Shown: positions 20,903 through 30,640, counted from the first letter of the stretch. The stretch: DNA of 64,000 bases from Closterium sp. NIES-65 (GCA_948144175.1 CANXME010002001.1:1178501-1242500), one strand, 5' to 3'. Notes: generated from the sequence alone by a model not told the origin. Translations and numbers: made by a program.

Positions 20903-21413
20903 CACCCCCATAGCCAAAGTGGGGTGTAATCAGCACAATGAGCAAGTAGGCATAGAGCAGGAGTTCACAATGGCGAGCAAAGCTAGAGTTAATCACAGCG
21001 GGCAAGTGAGGAGGACGAGGAACTGTGGAGGGAGAGAAGATGGGAGGCAACGACTGAAGCTGCAGAGGCACGGGCACTGGAGCGGCTGACTCAATGGCTA
21101 CCGAAGCAAGGGCGACGGACTACTGGAGTAACTGGCTCCGCGGCTATAGACGAGCGGCAGGAGCAACTGACCCACTAGCGACAGGTGCAACAGGCTCACT
21201 GGCTACCGAAGCAAGGGCGACGGACTACAGGCGCTATAGGCGACACAATAGCTACCTTCACACAACCTCCTCCAACTGCCCCACACCTCTCGACACACAG
21301 CCCCTGCTCAAACCCTAGTTCTACTCCCACAGCACCCCCCTTTCACACACCCCTTACTGCACCCTAGGTTCACTCACACCCCACCCCCTAGCACCACTCC
21401 GTCGACTCCCACA
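20903..21413 (-). other. R5 interior, 3' part
   Basis: Polypurine tract and a block similar to R2 7562-7800. No coding domain was seen. It ends at the R6 target CCACA. Confidence 0.75.
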
Positions 21414-21547
21414 TGTCAGAACATATATATAGCTTATACTATTGTGTAGGCTGTAGTGGGGTATCCCATAGGGGGTACAACCAGTTAGGGTTTCCTATTT
21501 GTACTCACTTCATTCATAGTTCATTCATTCTCGTTCTATTCTCAACA
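21414..21547 (+). repeat. R6 5' LTR
   Basis: 134 bp, TGTCAGAACATATATATAGC to CTCAACA. The ATATATATAG near its start is a candidate TATA element. Confidence 0.96.
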
Positions 21548-21560
21548 TGGTATCGAGCAG

Positions 21561-21576
21561 GTTCCCCCGTGGGAAC
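21561..21576 (+). other. R6 hairpin next to the primer-binding site
   Basis: GTTCCC (21561-21566), loop CCGT, GGGAAC (21571-21576), followed by GGGGCCCACC. Confidence 0.65.
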
Positions 21577-21649
21577 TGTGCTTGGGGCCCACCACCTTTA
21601 AACTTTTTTTCTGCCCGGAGCGCGCTCCGGGCCCTCGCTTTCATTTTTT

Positions 21650-22500
21650 TTTCGGCCTGCCCTGCGGCCCCTAGCCACCCGCGCGCGCCCGTTCAGGCCC
21701 CTAGCCGCCCATGCGCCGCCCGTCCCGGCCCCTAGCCGCCCACGCGCCGCCCGTCCCGGCCCCTAGCCGCCCACGCGCCGCCCGTTCAGGCCCTTAGCCG
21801 CCCGCGCGCGCCCGTTCAGGCCCTTAGCCGCCCGCGCGCGCCCGTTCAGGCCCCTAGCCGCCCACGCGCCGCCCGTCCCGGCCCTTAGCCGCCCGCGCGC
21901 CGCCTGTCCCGGCCCCTAGCCGCCCGCTGGCCGCCCGTCCCGGCCCCTCGACGCCCGCGCGCCGCCGTCCCGGCCCCTAGCCGCCCGCTGGCCGCCCGTC
22001 CCGGCCTCTCGACGCCCGCGCGCCGCCCGTCCCGGCCCCTGATCGCCCGCGCGCCGCCCGTCCCGGCCCCTAGCCGCCCGCTGGCCGCCCGTCCAGGCCC
22101 CTTGACGCCCGCGCGCCGCCCGTCCCGGCCCCTAGCCGCCTGCAGGCCGCCCGTCCCGGCCCCTCGCCGCCCGCTGGCCGCCCGTCCCGGCCCCTCGACG
22201 CCAGCGCGCCGCCGTCCCGGCCCCTAGCCGCCCGCTGGCCGCCCGTCCCGGCCCCTCGACGCCCGCGCGCCGCCGCCCCGGCCCCTAGCCGCCCGCTGGC
22301 CGCCCGTCCCGGCCTCTCGACGCCCGCGCGCCGCCCGTCCCGGCCCCTGATCGCCCGCGCGCCGCCCGTCCCAGCCCCGGGCCGCCCTGTGTCGCTGACA
22401 GCCCGAGCCGCCCGAGCCGCCCACGCCGTCCGAGCCGCCCTCGCCGCCCTCGCCGCCCGAGCCGCCCGAGTCGCCCGAGCCGCCTGCACCGCCTGAGGAG
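21650..22500 (+). repeat. R6 GC-rich leader tandem array
   Basis: About 20 degenerate units are built around GCCCGTCCCGGCCCCTAGCC and CGCCCGCTGGCC. A GCCGCCCGAG-rich section follows (22390-22490). The unit is different from that of every other leader in the window. Confidence 0.85.
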
Positions 22501-22622
22501 CCGAGCCGCTGGTCCTACGGAGCTGCTGTTGCTGCTGAGCCGGTTGAGCTGCTGTGTTGCTGTACTGCTGTGCTACTGCGCTGCCCGACCCGTCCTGTCT
22601 GGTGAGACCTTCTACTGCTGTC

Positions 22623-23135
22623 ATGGCTACCCCTAGTGTCCTAGCTTTTGACGCTGAGGGTCGCGCCATTGACTTTGAGGTATGGGTCGAAGACCTGCAG
22701 CTGTTCTTACAGTGCGACATAGCAGACGGCCTTTCTCTCTTTGACCTCACTTCTGGTGCCTCTCCTGCCCCTGCTGCTGATGCTGATCCCACTGTGCGCT
22801 CTCAGTGGGCCACCCGCGATGCTGCTGCACGTCTTGCTGTGCGTCGCCACCTCCCTACCTCTGAGCGCGCACACTTTAGTCAGTACAAGAGTGCTCAGAC
22901 CTTGTACGACGCTGTAGTCGCGCGCTACTCCTCCCCTGCCACTGCTGCACTGAGCCGTCTCATGCTTCCCTACCTCTTTCCTGACCTCTCTGCCTTTCCC
23001 ACTGTCGCTGACCTCATTACGCACCTCCGCACTAGTGACACTCGCTACCGCGCCGCGCTTCCTGCTGAGTTCTGCGCCAAGAACCCCCCCCCCCATGTAC
23101 ATCACTCTCTACTACGTAGTCGCGCGCCTCCCTGA
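22623..23135 (+). CDS. gag: R6 gag, first part (UBN2-type)
   Basis: It starts MATPSVLAFDAEGRAIDFE and carries the copia gag (UBN2/retrotran_gag) features: a W..DLQLFL segment, RDAAARLAVRRHLP and YDAVVARYSSPATAALSRL. The frame runs into a run of 11 C at 23084-23094, after which the homologous frame continues one base displaced. In R10 the equivalent place reads through in frame with fewer C, so 10 C would keep the frame here. The stop at 23135 is therefore a product of tract length. Confidence 0.9.
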   Translation: MATPSVLAFDAEGRAIDFEVWVEDLQLFLQCDIADGLSLFDLTSGASPAPAADADPTVRSQWATRDAAARLAVRRHLPTSERAHFSQYKSAQTLYDAVVARYSSPATAALSRLMLPYLFPDLSAFPTVADLITHLRTSDTRYRAALPAEFCAKNPPPHVHHSLLRSRAPP

Positions 23136-25428
23136 CTCTCTTCGCGTAGTCAGGGACCACTTTCTCGCGGTCTGTCCCACCACCCTCACCGTCGACATCC
23201 TCGAGAAGGCCCTCCTCGCGGCGGAGAAGAGCATCGTCGCTGTAGGAGCTTCTCGTGGTGACCCTCGCACCCCCATCTTTGAGGGGTGCTCTCCTTCCCC
23301 CCTCCTGCCCTCTGTTGCCTCTGCTGCTGCTGCCGACCTGCTTGGTCTCGAGTCGGTTGGCGCGGCGTCTGCCCCTAGTGGGAGACGCCGCTCTGGCAAG
23401 GGCAAGGGGGGCAAGGGCGCGGGTGGAGCTGGAGGGGGCGGTGGAGGTGGCGGTGGAGGCGGCGGAGGGAGTGGGGGTGGCGGCGGGAGTGGTGGAGGGG
23501 GTGGTGGTGGTAGTGGTGGCAGCGGCGGAGGAGGCAGCGGTGGTGGTGGCAGCGGTGGTGGTGGCGGCAGTGGTGGCGGTGACGGTGGGGGAGGCGGCGG
23601 CGGAGGAGGCGGTGGTGGCGGAGGAGGTGGAGCTGGTCGGGGCGGTACCCAGCAGCGGAGCGGCGGTGGTGGTGGTCAGCGCTCGCAGCAGCAGCAGCAG
23701 CGTTCGCGCGACATCCCTCCGCCCCAGCAGCTCCGTGAGTGGTACACTCGACGTCAGAGGGGTGGGGGTACTGGTCCTTGTACCTACGTCCTTCGCTCTG
23801 GCGACCGCGCGGGTGAGCAGTGTGGGGGTGCCCACCCCACCCAGCGCTGCTTTGGTCGCCTGACGGACGCTTGGCGTCAGCAGTTCCCCGGGGCTAGTGA
23901 GATCCCTCGCTGGGATGAGCTTTTTAGGGCTGGTGTAGCGATCTTTGATCTTGATTTTGATGGTATCCTTGCTGCTATGTATGCTGTGACTATTAGTGAG
24001 GAGGGTGACTGTTACCGGTGTTTCCCGCCCGACCCGGGCATTGGTACTGCTGCGCTAGGTGCTTGTGAGGCTGCTGCTCTAGGTGCCAGTGCGTCTGCGC
24101 TCTCAGGTGTTGGTGAGACTGCGCTCTCAGGTACTGCGTCGCCTTCGTCCTCCCTCACCTTTACACTTGACTCCGGGGCTTCTCGCTCCTTCTTTCGAGA
24201 CCGCACCACCCTCACGCCGCTTGGCCGGCCGGTTGCGGTCTCCCTGGCTGACCCCTCTGGGGGTCCTGTCCTCTCTCACTTCTCCACTGTCCTCCCGTGT
24301 CCGGCTGCCCCCTCGGGCACCCTGTCTGATCTGTACCTTCCCTCGTTCTCGACGAACTTGGTGAGTGGTGCGGACCTACAGGATGCGGGGGTTCACCAGT
24401 TCACTCCTGCGAGTCAGCGGGTGACCCACTGCACGGACGCACGCACAGGCCGGCACCTGGCAACGTTCTCGCGTCGGCCGGGGTCCAGCCTCTACACCCT
24501 GACCACTACGTCTCCTCCTGTCCCTGCGTCTGGTCAGGTAGCTGCGTCAGGTCAGGTGTTTGCTGCTGCGTCCCGGTCTGGCCCTGAGTCTGCCCCCTGT
24601 TCGTGTCGCCTCCTGTCTCACGAGACTCTCCTGTGGCACCACCGTCTGGGCCACCCCTCCTTGCCCCGTCTTCGGAGCATGGCTTCCCGTGTCCTTGTCT
24701 CTGGTCTTCCCCAGTCTCTCCCTCCCCTTCCTTCCGGGCCAGGACCTTCCTGTGTCCCCTGTGTCAAGGGGCGCCTCCGGGCTGCTCCTCACTCTTCCCA
24801 GTTCCCCCCGACAGAGGCTCCTCTGCAGACGCTTCACATGGACGTGTGGGGCCAAGCCCCCGTCCGTGGGCAGGGTCACGAGCGCTACTTCCTGTTGGTT
24901 GTTGACGACTACTCGCGTTACACCACAGTCCTCCCCTTGCGCAGCAAGGGTGCTGTCACTGAGGTGCTGATCGACTGGATCCGCGAGGCTCGTCTCCAGC
25001 TCAGGAGGAGCTTCGGCTCGGACTTTCCTGTTCTGCGTCTGCACTCGGACAGAGGCGGGGAGTTCTCCTCTCGCCTTCTGCGAGACTACTGTCGTGCACG
25101 GGGGATCCGCCAGACCTTCACGCTTCCGGACTCTCCACATCAAAATGGGATTGCTGAGCGCCGCATTGGCATGGTCATGGATGTCGCTCGTACGTCCATG
25201 ATGCATGCGGCTGCCCCCCATTTTCTGTGGCCGTTTGCGGTGAGGTACGCGGCGCATCAGCTCAACCTTCACCCCAGGGTCTCTCGGCCCGCGATGTCCC
25301 CAGTGTTACTGTGGACGGGGAAGGTCGGCGATGCGTCTGCGTTACGTGTCTGGGGATCTCGGGCGTTTGTCTGCGGACAAGCTGTCCCCTTGTGCTGCTC
25401 CCTGTGTCTTCCTTGGCTTCCCCCCTGA
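23095..25428 (+). CDS. pol: R6 gag C-terminal part, NC, protease and integrase (shifted frame)
   Basis: From MYITLYYVVARLPD after the C tract: the rest of the gag domain, a very long Gly/Ser tract (about 23430-23640), one PPQQLREWY module, a zinc-knuckle-like C/C/H/C set (about 23775-23855), protease LDSGAS (about 24170), integrase HHCC (about 24640-24760) and core D, D, E (about 24841, 25048, 25156). The frame closes at 25428 after an 11-bp deletion between two TTGTC words near 25373; R9 keeps those 11 bases. Confidence 0.9.
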   Translation: MYITLYYVVARLPDSLRVVRDHFLAVCPTTLTVDILEKALLAAEKSIVAVGASRGDPRTPIFEGCSPSPLLPSVASAAAADLLGLESVGAASAPSGRRRSGKGKGGKGAGGAGGGGGGGGGGGGGSGGGGGSGGGGGGGSGGSGGGGSGGGGSGGGGGSGGGDGGGGGGGGGGGGGGGGAGRGGTQQRSGGGGGQRSQQQQQRSRDIPPPQQLREWYTRRQRGGGTGPCTYVLRSGDRAGEQCGGAHPTQRCFGRLTDAWRQQFPGASEIPRWDELFRAGVAIFDLDFDGILAAMYAVTISEEGDCYRCFPPDPGIGTAALGACEAAALGASASALSGVGETALSGTASPSSSLTFTLDSGASRSFFRDRTTLTPLGRPVAVSLADPSGGPVLSHFSTVLPCPAAPSGTLSDLYLPSFSTNLVSGADLQDAGVHQFTPASQRVTHCTDARTGRHLATFSRRPGSSLYTLTTTSPPVPASGQVAASGQVFAAASRSGPESAPCSCRLLSHETLLWHHRLGHPSLPRLRSMASRVLVSGLPQSLPPLPSGPGPSCVPCVKGRLRAAPHSSQFPPTEAPLQTLHMDVWGQAPVRGQGHERYFLLVVDDYSRYTTVLPLRSKGAVTEVLIDWIREARLQLRRSFGSDFPVLRLHSDRGGEFSSRLLRDYCRARGIRQTFTLPDSPHQNGIAERRIGMVMDVARTSMMHAAAPHFLWPFAVRYAAHQLNLHPRVSRPAMSPVLLWTGKVGDASALRVWGSRAFVCGQAVPLCCSLCLPWLPP

Positions 25429-28400
25429 CGCTCCAGGGTGGCAGTTCTACCACCCCTCCTCTCGTCGTGTTCTGTCCTCCCAGGACGTCACGTTCGACGA
25501 GTCAGTCCCCTTCTACCGCCTCTTCCCCTACCGCACTCCTTCCCTTCCCCCACCACCGGACTTCCTTGTGCCGGTTCCCCCCCCGGTAGACCCCCCCCCC
25601 CCTCAGGTTCCTGCCCCCTCAGGTGTGTCCCAGGTAGACGCAGTTGACCCGGTCGAGGTTACTGGTGACTCTGGTGCTGCTGCGGGTGCTGAGCCTGGGG
25701 GTGCTGACTCTGGGGGTGCTGTGCGCGGGGGTGCCGAGCCTGGGGGTGCTACTGCGGAGGGTGCTGGGCCTGGGGGTGCTGACTCTTGGGGTGCTGTGCG
25801 CGGGGGTGCCGAGCCTGGGGGTGCTACTGCGGAGGGTGCTGAGCCTGGGAGTGCTGAGCCGAGGGGTGCTACGCCTGGAGCTGCTGAGCCTGGGGGTGCT
25901 GCGTCTGGGGCTGCTGAGCCTGGGGTTTCTCCTGGTGCTGCGTCTCGGCGAGAGCCCCTCTCTCCACAGGAGCTGCGCGAGTGGTTTGCTCGCCGCTGGA
26001 GGCGTGCTGCTGGAGCTGGAGCTTCTTCGACCGTCGAGGGTGCTGGTGCCGCCGGTCCCGGAGCTGCTGGGCCTGCGGGTCCTACTGGAGCTGGGGCTGC
26101 TGAGGTTGTTGGTGCTGAGACTACTGCTGTCTGTCCTCGCGGTGGTTCTCCTGCTGGTGCTGCTGGAGGTCCAGCCGCTGGAGGTGTTGGTGGTGCTGGT
26201 GCTGCCGCTGAGGGTGCTGGTGCTGTCCCTGCTGAGTCTGGAGCTGCCGCGCGGCCTCGACCGTACTTCGTTCCGCTCCTGCAGCAGGTTCTTGGTCTTT
26301 CTCCTCCGGTAGAGTGTCCACAGCCTGTCCAGTCGCAGTCACTGTTGGAGCCTTCCTCCCCTCTACCTGCTCCCTCTCCTTACACTGGTCCTACTGGAGG
26401 TCTTGCTGAGCGTCGTGAGCTTGCGTCTCGTCCCGCGTCGCCTGTTCGTGCTGCTCGCGCTAGTGGTCGCGGTTCGCGTCAGCGTCCTCCTCCTGTCCCT
26501 GGCACGCACCGGATGTCTCTGCGTCCGTCCACTGCTCCTCTGCGTGCCCCTTTGCCTTCTCCTCCTGAGTCCTCTCTTCCTGCGCTTGCCGACCCTGAGT
26601 CGGACTCCCTTCGTGCTGCCAGTCCTACTGTCACGCGTCTGCTTGCCACTGTCGTCACTGACCCCTCGTTTGAGTCCACTGCTGCGTCTGCTCTTGTCGC
26701 TGAGCTCGTCGACTTTGCTGCTCGCTGTCGTCTAGACTACGCTGCTAGTCTTGTTGCTGAGTCTGCGTCTGTCTGTCCTCCGTCCGTCGGGGGTGAGTGT
26801 GCTCTTGGCACGGACGTCCTAGAGGACAGGCAGGAGGAGTTACAGTGTCTGGCTGCTGCTTCACCTCATCTCGCGTCTGTACTGCTTGCTCCTGAGGGAG
26901 ACCCGGATGCACTAGACATCTCGACTCCGCGCTCTTACGCGGAGGCCGTAGAGGGTCCCTACTCCTCTCAGTGGCAGGCAGCTATGGATGCAGAGATGGC
27001 TTCCTGGAAGTCCACAGGCACCTACGTTGACGCGGTTCCCCCTCCTGGGGCGAACATCGTCAGTGGCATGTGGATCTTCAGGGTGAAGCGGCCGCCGGGC
27101 TCTCCACCTGTCTTCAAGGCGCGGTACGTTGCTCGTGGCTTCAGTCAGCGGCAGGGAGTTGACTACTTTCAGACCTTCTCTCCCACCCCGAAGATGACCA
27201 CTCTTCGGGTGCTGCTGCACATAGCCGCTCAGCGCGACTACGAGCTTCACTCTCTCGACTTCAGCACTGCGTTCTTGCAGGGTAGCCTGCACGAGGAGAT
27301 CTGGCTGCGCCGTCCACCTGGCTTCACTGGGACTTTCCCTCCTGGCACCCAGTGGAGCCTCCGACGGCCAGTCTACGGTCTCCGCCAGGCACCGCGTGAG
27401 TGGCACGACACACTGAGGACTACGCTTGCGGCTCTTGGGTTTGCTCCTTCTACTGCTGACCCGTCGCTGTTTCTGCGCACCGACACTTCACTGCCGCCGT
27501 TCTACATCCTCGTGTACGTCGACGACTTGGTCTTTGCCACAGCGGACACTGCTGGACTCGCCTACGTGAAGTCCGAGCTGCTGAAGAGACACACGTGCAC
27601 AGACCTGGGTGAACTGCGCAGCTACCTTGGCTTGCAGATCACTCGGGACAGAGCACGCCGCACCATTACCTTGACTCAGTCACACATGGTGAAGCAGGTC
27701 CTTCAGCGCTTCGGCTTCACGTACTCCTCGCCTCAGGCCACTCCTCTGTCTACCCGCCACTCACTCTCAGCTCTGCCTTCGGATGAGTCCGTAGAGTCGA
27801 GTGGCCCGTACCCAGAGCTTGTTGGCTGCCTCATGTACCTGATGACCTGCACACGACCTGACCTTGCATACCCTCTGAGCATTCTTGCACGCTATGTTGC
27901 TCCTGGGAGACACCGACCAGAGCACATGGCTGCAGCGAAGACGGTATTGCGCTACCTGTGCAGTACGTCGGGCATGGGGCTAGTGCTTGGAGGGCGGAGT
28001 CCAGTGGTCCTTATAGGTCACGCGGACGCTTCTTGGGCTGACGACCAGGCTACGCAGCGGTCGTCACAGGGTTACACCTTCAGCCTTGGTCCCGGATCTG
28101 TCTCGTGGCGGGCTACTCGTTCGTCTTCGGTTCTCAGCTCCAGCTGTGATGCTGAGATCTACATAGGGGCCATGGCTGCACAGGAGCTTCGCTGGCTCAC
28201 CTACCTGCTGACTGACCTTGGAGAGCCGCCTCGTTCTCCTCCAGTGCTGTACGTAGACAACAAGGCCATGCTGGCCTTGTGTCGAGAGCAGCGTCTGGAG
28301 CACAGAACGAAGCACATTGCTCTCCGCTATTTCCTTGCTCGTGAGCTACAGCAGCGTGGACAGTTGCGGCTTGCGTACGTGGCCTCTGAGGCCAACACTG

Positions 28401-28498
28401 CTGATGTGTTCACCAAGGCACTCGCGCCTTGTGACCATCAGCGCTTCTGCACCCAGCTGGGTCTTGTGCCTGTCTTGCCTCACTTGCTCTCCTCTTGA
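25331..28498 (+). CDS. pol: R6 integrase C-terminus, spacer, RT and RNase H
   Basis: Open for 1055 codons: the integrase tail from LSADKLSP, the Gly/Ala/Glu/Pro linker with one SPQELREWF module, RT with YVDD at 27515-27526, and RNase H ending in HLLSS at 28498. Compared with R1 the RT is nearly identical. It would form one polyprotein with the previous part if the 11-bp deletion were absent. Confidence 0.92.
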   Translation: MRLRYVSGDLGRLSADKLSPCAAPCVFLGFPPDAPGWQFYHPSSRRVLSSQDVTFDESVPFYRLFPYRTPSLPPPPDFLVPVPPPVDPPPPQVPAPSGVSQVDAVDPVEVTGDSGAAAGAEPGGADSGGAVRGGAEPGGATAEGAGPGGADSWGAVRGGAEPGGATAEGAEPGSAEPRGATPGAAEPGGAASGAAEPGVSPGAASRREPLSPQELREWFARRWRRAAGAGASSTVEGAGAAGPGAAGPAGPTGAGAAEVVGAETTAVCPRGGSPAGAAGGPAAGGVGGAGAAAEGAGAVPAESGAAARPRPYFVPLLQQVLGLSPPVECPQPVQSQSLLEPSSPLPAPSPYTGPTGGLAERRELASRPASPVRAARASGRGSRQRPPPVPGTHRMSLRPSTAPLRAPLPSPPESSLPALADPESDSLRAASPTVTRLLATVVTDPSFESTAASALVAELVDFAARCRLDYAASLVAESASVCPPSVGGECALGTDVLEDRQEELQCLAAASPHLASVLLAPEGDPDALDISTPRSYAEAVEGPYSSQWQAAMDAEMASWKSTGTYVDAVPPPGANIVSGMWIFRVKRPPGSPPVFKARYVARGFSQRQGVDYFQTFSPTPKMTTLRVLLHIAAQRDYELHSLDFSTAFLQGSLHEEIWLRRPPGFTGTFPPGTQWSLRRPVYGLRQAPREWHDTLRTTLAALGFAPSTADPSLFLRTDTSLPPFYILVYVDDLVFATADTAGLAYVKSELLKRHTCTDLGELRSYLGLQITRDRARRTITLTQSHMVKQVLQRFGFTYSSPQATPLSTRHSLSALPSDESVESSGPYPELVGCLMYLMTCTRPDLAYPLSILARYVAPGRHRPEHMAAAKTVLRYLCSTSGMGLVLGGRSPVVLIGHADASWADDQATQRSSQGYTFSLGPGSVSWRATRSSSVLSSSCDAEIYIGAMAAQELRWLTYLLTDLGEPPRSPPVLYVDNKAMLALCREQRLEHRTKHIALRYFLARELQQRGQLRLAYVASEANTADVFTKALAPCDHQRFCTQLGLVPVLPHLLSS

Positions 28499-28703
28499 CT
28501 TTACTTGTACTGTGACATATATATACCTGCTCTTGCTTGTCTAGCTTTATATATATGTCTGTACTCTTGCATGTGAACTGGCCTTTGGCCTTGCTCTTGT
28601 GCTCGGACTGTGTGGTGACTTTGTGATCCACCCTGAGCTTTGCTTTGCTTTGCTTGACTGGTCTTGTGACCCCTTGTTCTCCCCTACTTTGCCTATGGGG
28701 GTG

Positions 28704-28837
28704 TGTCAGAACATATATATAGCTTATACTATTGTGTAGGCTGTAGTGGGGTATCCCATAGGGGGTACAACCAGTTAGGGTTTCCTATTTGTACTCACTT
28801 CATTCATAGTTCATTCATTCTCGTTCTATTCTCAACA
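28704..28837 (+). repeat. R6 3' LTR
   Basis: 134 bp, identical to 21414-21547, preceded by the polypurine tract and followed by the CCACA duplication. Confidence 0.96.
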
Positions 28838-29773
28838 CCACACACCCACCCCCCTCAGCGGCAGCTGCAGTAGTGGGAGACAGAGGAGGAGGAGGAGCAG
28901 GGGAGACCACACACCCGCCACCCCCTACTCGCCACCCCCAAACCCTAACACAGGGCAGGGCGGGATGGCGGGTAGGGAGGTTACGGGGGGGGGGGGGGAA
29001 GGGGGGGCCGACGCGCGGCCTCCCAGGGCGCCAAAGCAGGCGGCAGAAGGGGCGACGCTCGCCCCCCCCCCCCCCAGGTCGCCCCTCCCGTCGCTTGTCG
29101 AGGCGACCTGAGGGGGGCCGCGGGGGCGGTGCACGTGCCCCTGGTGCGCTGCGACAGGCGACGGAGCATGGCCGGGGCGGGGCCGGGACAGGGTCGAGGC
29201 AGGGCCGAAAGGGGCGGCGACGGGGCCGCAAGGGGCGGCGACGGGGCCGCTGGAGGCGGCGACGGGGCCGATAGGGGCGGCGACGGGGCCGTGAAGGGGC
29301 CGCGAGGGGCCTGGAAGGGCGGCGACGGGCCGCTAGGGGCAGCGACGGGGCCGCGAAGGGGCCGCGAGGGGCCTGAAAGGTCGGCGACGGGGCCGTTAGG
29401 GGCGGCGACGTGGCCGCAAGGGGCGGCGACGGGGCCGCTGGAGGCGACGACGGGGCCGATAGGGGCGGCGACGGGGCCGCGAAGGGGCCGCGAGGGGCCT
29501 GGAATGGCGGCGACGGGCCGCTAGGGGCGGCGACGGGGCCGCGAAGGGGGCCGCGAGGGGCCTGAAAGGTCGGCGACGGGGCCGTTAGGGGCGGCGACAG
29601 GGCCGCGAAGGGGCCGCGAGGGGTCTGGAAGGGCAGCGACGGGGCCGCGAGGGGTGGCGACGGGGCCGCTAAGGGTCGCGCGAGGGGCACTCCATGGGGC
29701 GTGCAGCACACAGAGTAGCAGCGGAAGCAGTTAGTTGGGCCCACAGGCCAGGAGCGTAGATGCTCTAATAGCA
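28838..29773 (-). other. R5 interior, 5' part, with box and GC-rich array
   Basis: It contains the conserved box around CAGCTGCAGTAGTGGGAGAC (about 28860-28880) and the array at about 29150-29690 of GGCGGCGACGGGGCCG-type units. The conserved GTGGGCCCA plus CAGCGGAAGCAG motif (29717-29742) lies close to the primer site. No coding domain was found. Confidence 0.75.
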
Positions 29774-29903
29774 TGTTGGAATGAGCAATGAAGAAGAGAG
29801 GGGTTGCACTAGCAGCAGTTGGCATACATTTAGGAAACCCTAATTGGGTTGTACTCGCTATAGAGTACCCCACTGCAGGCTAGACAATTATAACATTCTG
29901 ACA
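29774..29903 (-). repeat. R5 5' LTR
   Basis: 130 bp, TGTTGGAATG to TTCTGACA, with the primer-site complement on its left and the CGGCA duplication on its right. Confidence 0.9.
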
Positions 29904-29908
29904 CGGCA

Positions 29909-29977
29909 GAGGGGATAAGGGGCATGGCGGTGACGCAGACAGACTCTATAGAGGACGAGTTTCAACAGGGCTTGCAG
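29909..29977 (+). CDS. BAR gene exon 1, right part
   Basis: 23 codons (GIRGMAVTQTDSIEDEFQQ core) directly after the right target duplication, in frame with 20631-20771, ending at a CAG|GTGCGT donor. Confidence 0.7.
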
Positions 29978-30176
29978 GTGCGTGGGGCATTCACCCAAGC
30001 ATGCACCACGCAACCATGCTCCACTCCCCATCCCCATTGCTCCATACCCCATGCCCGATACCCCGTGCCCAGTGTCATGCCCCGTGCCCAATGCCCCACG
30101 TCCCATGCCCCATGCTCTGTGCCCCATGCTCTGTGCCCCATGCCCCATGCGCCATGGATGGTAGGAGGTGGGGGAG

Positions 30177-30237
30177 ATGAGGGACAAATACGAACGCCTG
30201 CTAGCAGTCGTGGCGGACGCACAGGAGAGAGCAGCAG
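30177..30237 (+). CDS. BAR gene exon 2
   Basis: MRDKYERLLAVVADAQERAA plus one base. The acceptor is GGGGGAG and the donor CAG|GTGCGC. An amphipathic helix typical of BAR domains. Confidence 0.7.
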
Positions 30238-30500
30238 GTGCGCTCTTGGGTGGACGTTGAAGCGTGTGCAGTTGAACTAGTACTCAATCCTTCCTTGCAC
30301 CCCCACCCGCTCTCGCTTCTCTCTGTCCGTGCAAGCCCAGCCCCACCGCATGCTCACATCCCTCGCTGCATCCCCCCCCCCCCCCTCTCCCCTCATTACC
30401 GCATGCGTGCCACCGCCACTCGCTCCTTCGCCATCCACTTTGCACGCCCCGCCACCCTACCTCTCATCCCGCCCCTCTCTTTCCCCCCTGCGCGCATCAG

Positions 30501-30637
30501 AGTGTGCGGAGGCGCTGCACCAGCTGGCGGCGGTGGTGGCGGACGCCTTTGGCGGAGTGGAGGAGGGCGGCGCTGGGGACACCCTCCTGGCCGCCGCCGC
30601 TGTCGATGGCCGCTTAGCTGAGTTTCTCTACTTCCAT
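30501..30637 (+). CDS. BAR gene exon 3
   Basis: It joins exon 2 in phase 1 and encodes CAEALHQLAAVVADAFGG and onward to DGRLAEFLYFH. The expected donor after CAT at 30637 reads ATGAGC instead of GTGAGC; six tandem copies of the boundary follow with GTGAGC. Confidence 0.65.
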
Positions 30638-30640
30638 ATG

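Larger units (their letters stand above)
21414..28837 (+). mobile_element. R6: young, nearly intact gag-bearing copia element nested in R5
   Basis: LTRs 21414-21547 and 28704-28837 are identical over 134 bp and flanked by a perfect CCACA duplication (21409-21413 and 28838-28842). The primer site TGGTATCGAGCAGG is at 21548 and the polypurine tract GCCTATGGGGGTG at 28691-28703. It encodes a UBN2-type gag, NC, protease, integrase, RT and RNase H. Two lesions break the frame: an 11-base C tract in gag, and an 11-bp deletion near 25373. Identical LTRs mean the insertion is very recent. Confidence 0.96.
20772..29903 (-). mobile_element. R5: non-autonomous LTR element in BAR exon 1, carrying nested R6
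   Basis: LTRs lie at 20772-20902 and 29774-29903. Flanks CGGCG (20767-20771) and CGGCA (29904-29908) form a 4-of-5 target duplication. The primer-site complement GCTCTAATAGCA abuts 29774, and the polypurine complement CACCCCCATAGCC follows 20902. The element's own interior is 20903-21413 plus 28838-29773 (about 1.45 kb) and has no pol. It resembles R2 along its 3' end and shares the internal box with R2 and R8. R6 was inserted later, in the opposite orientation. Confidence 0.9.
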
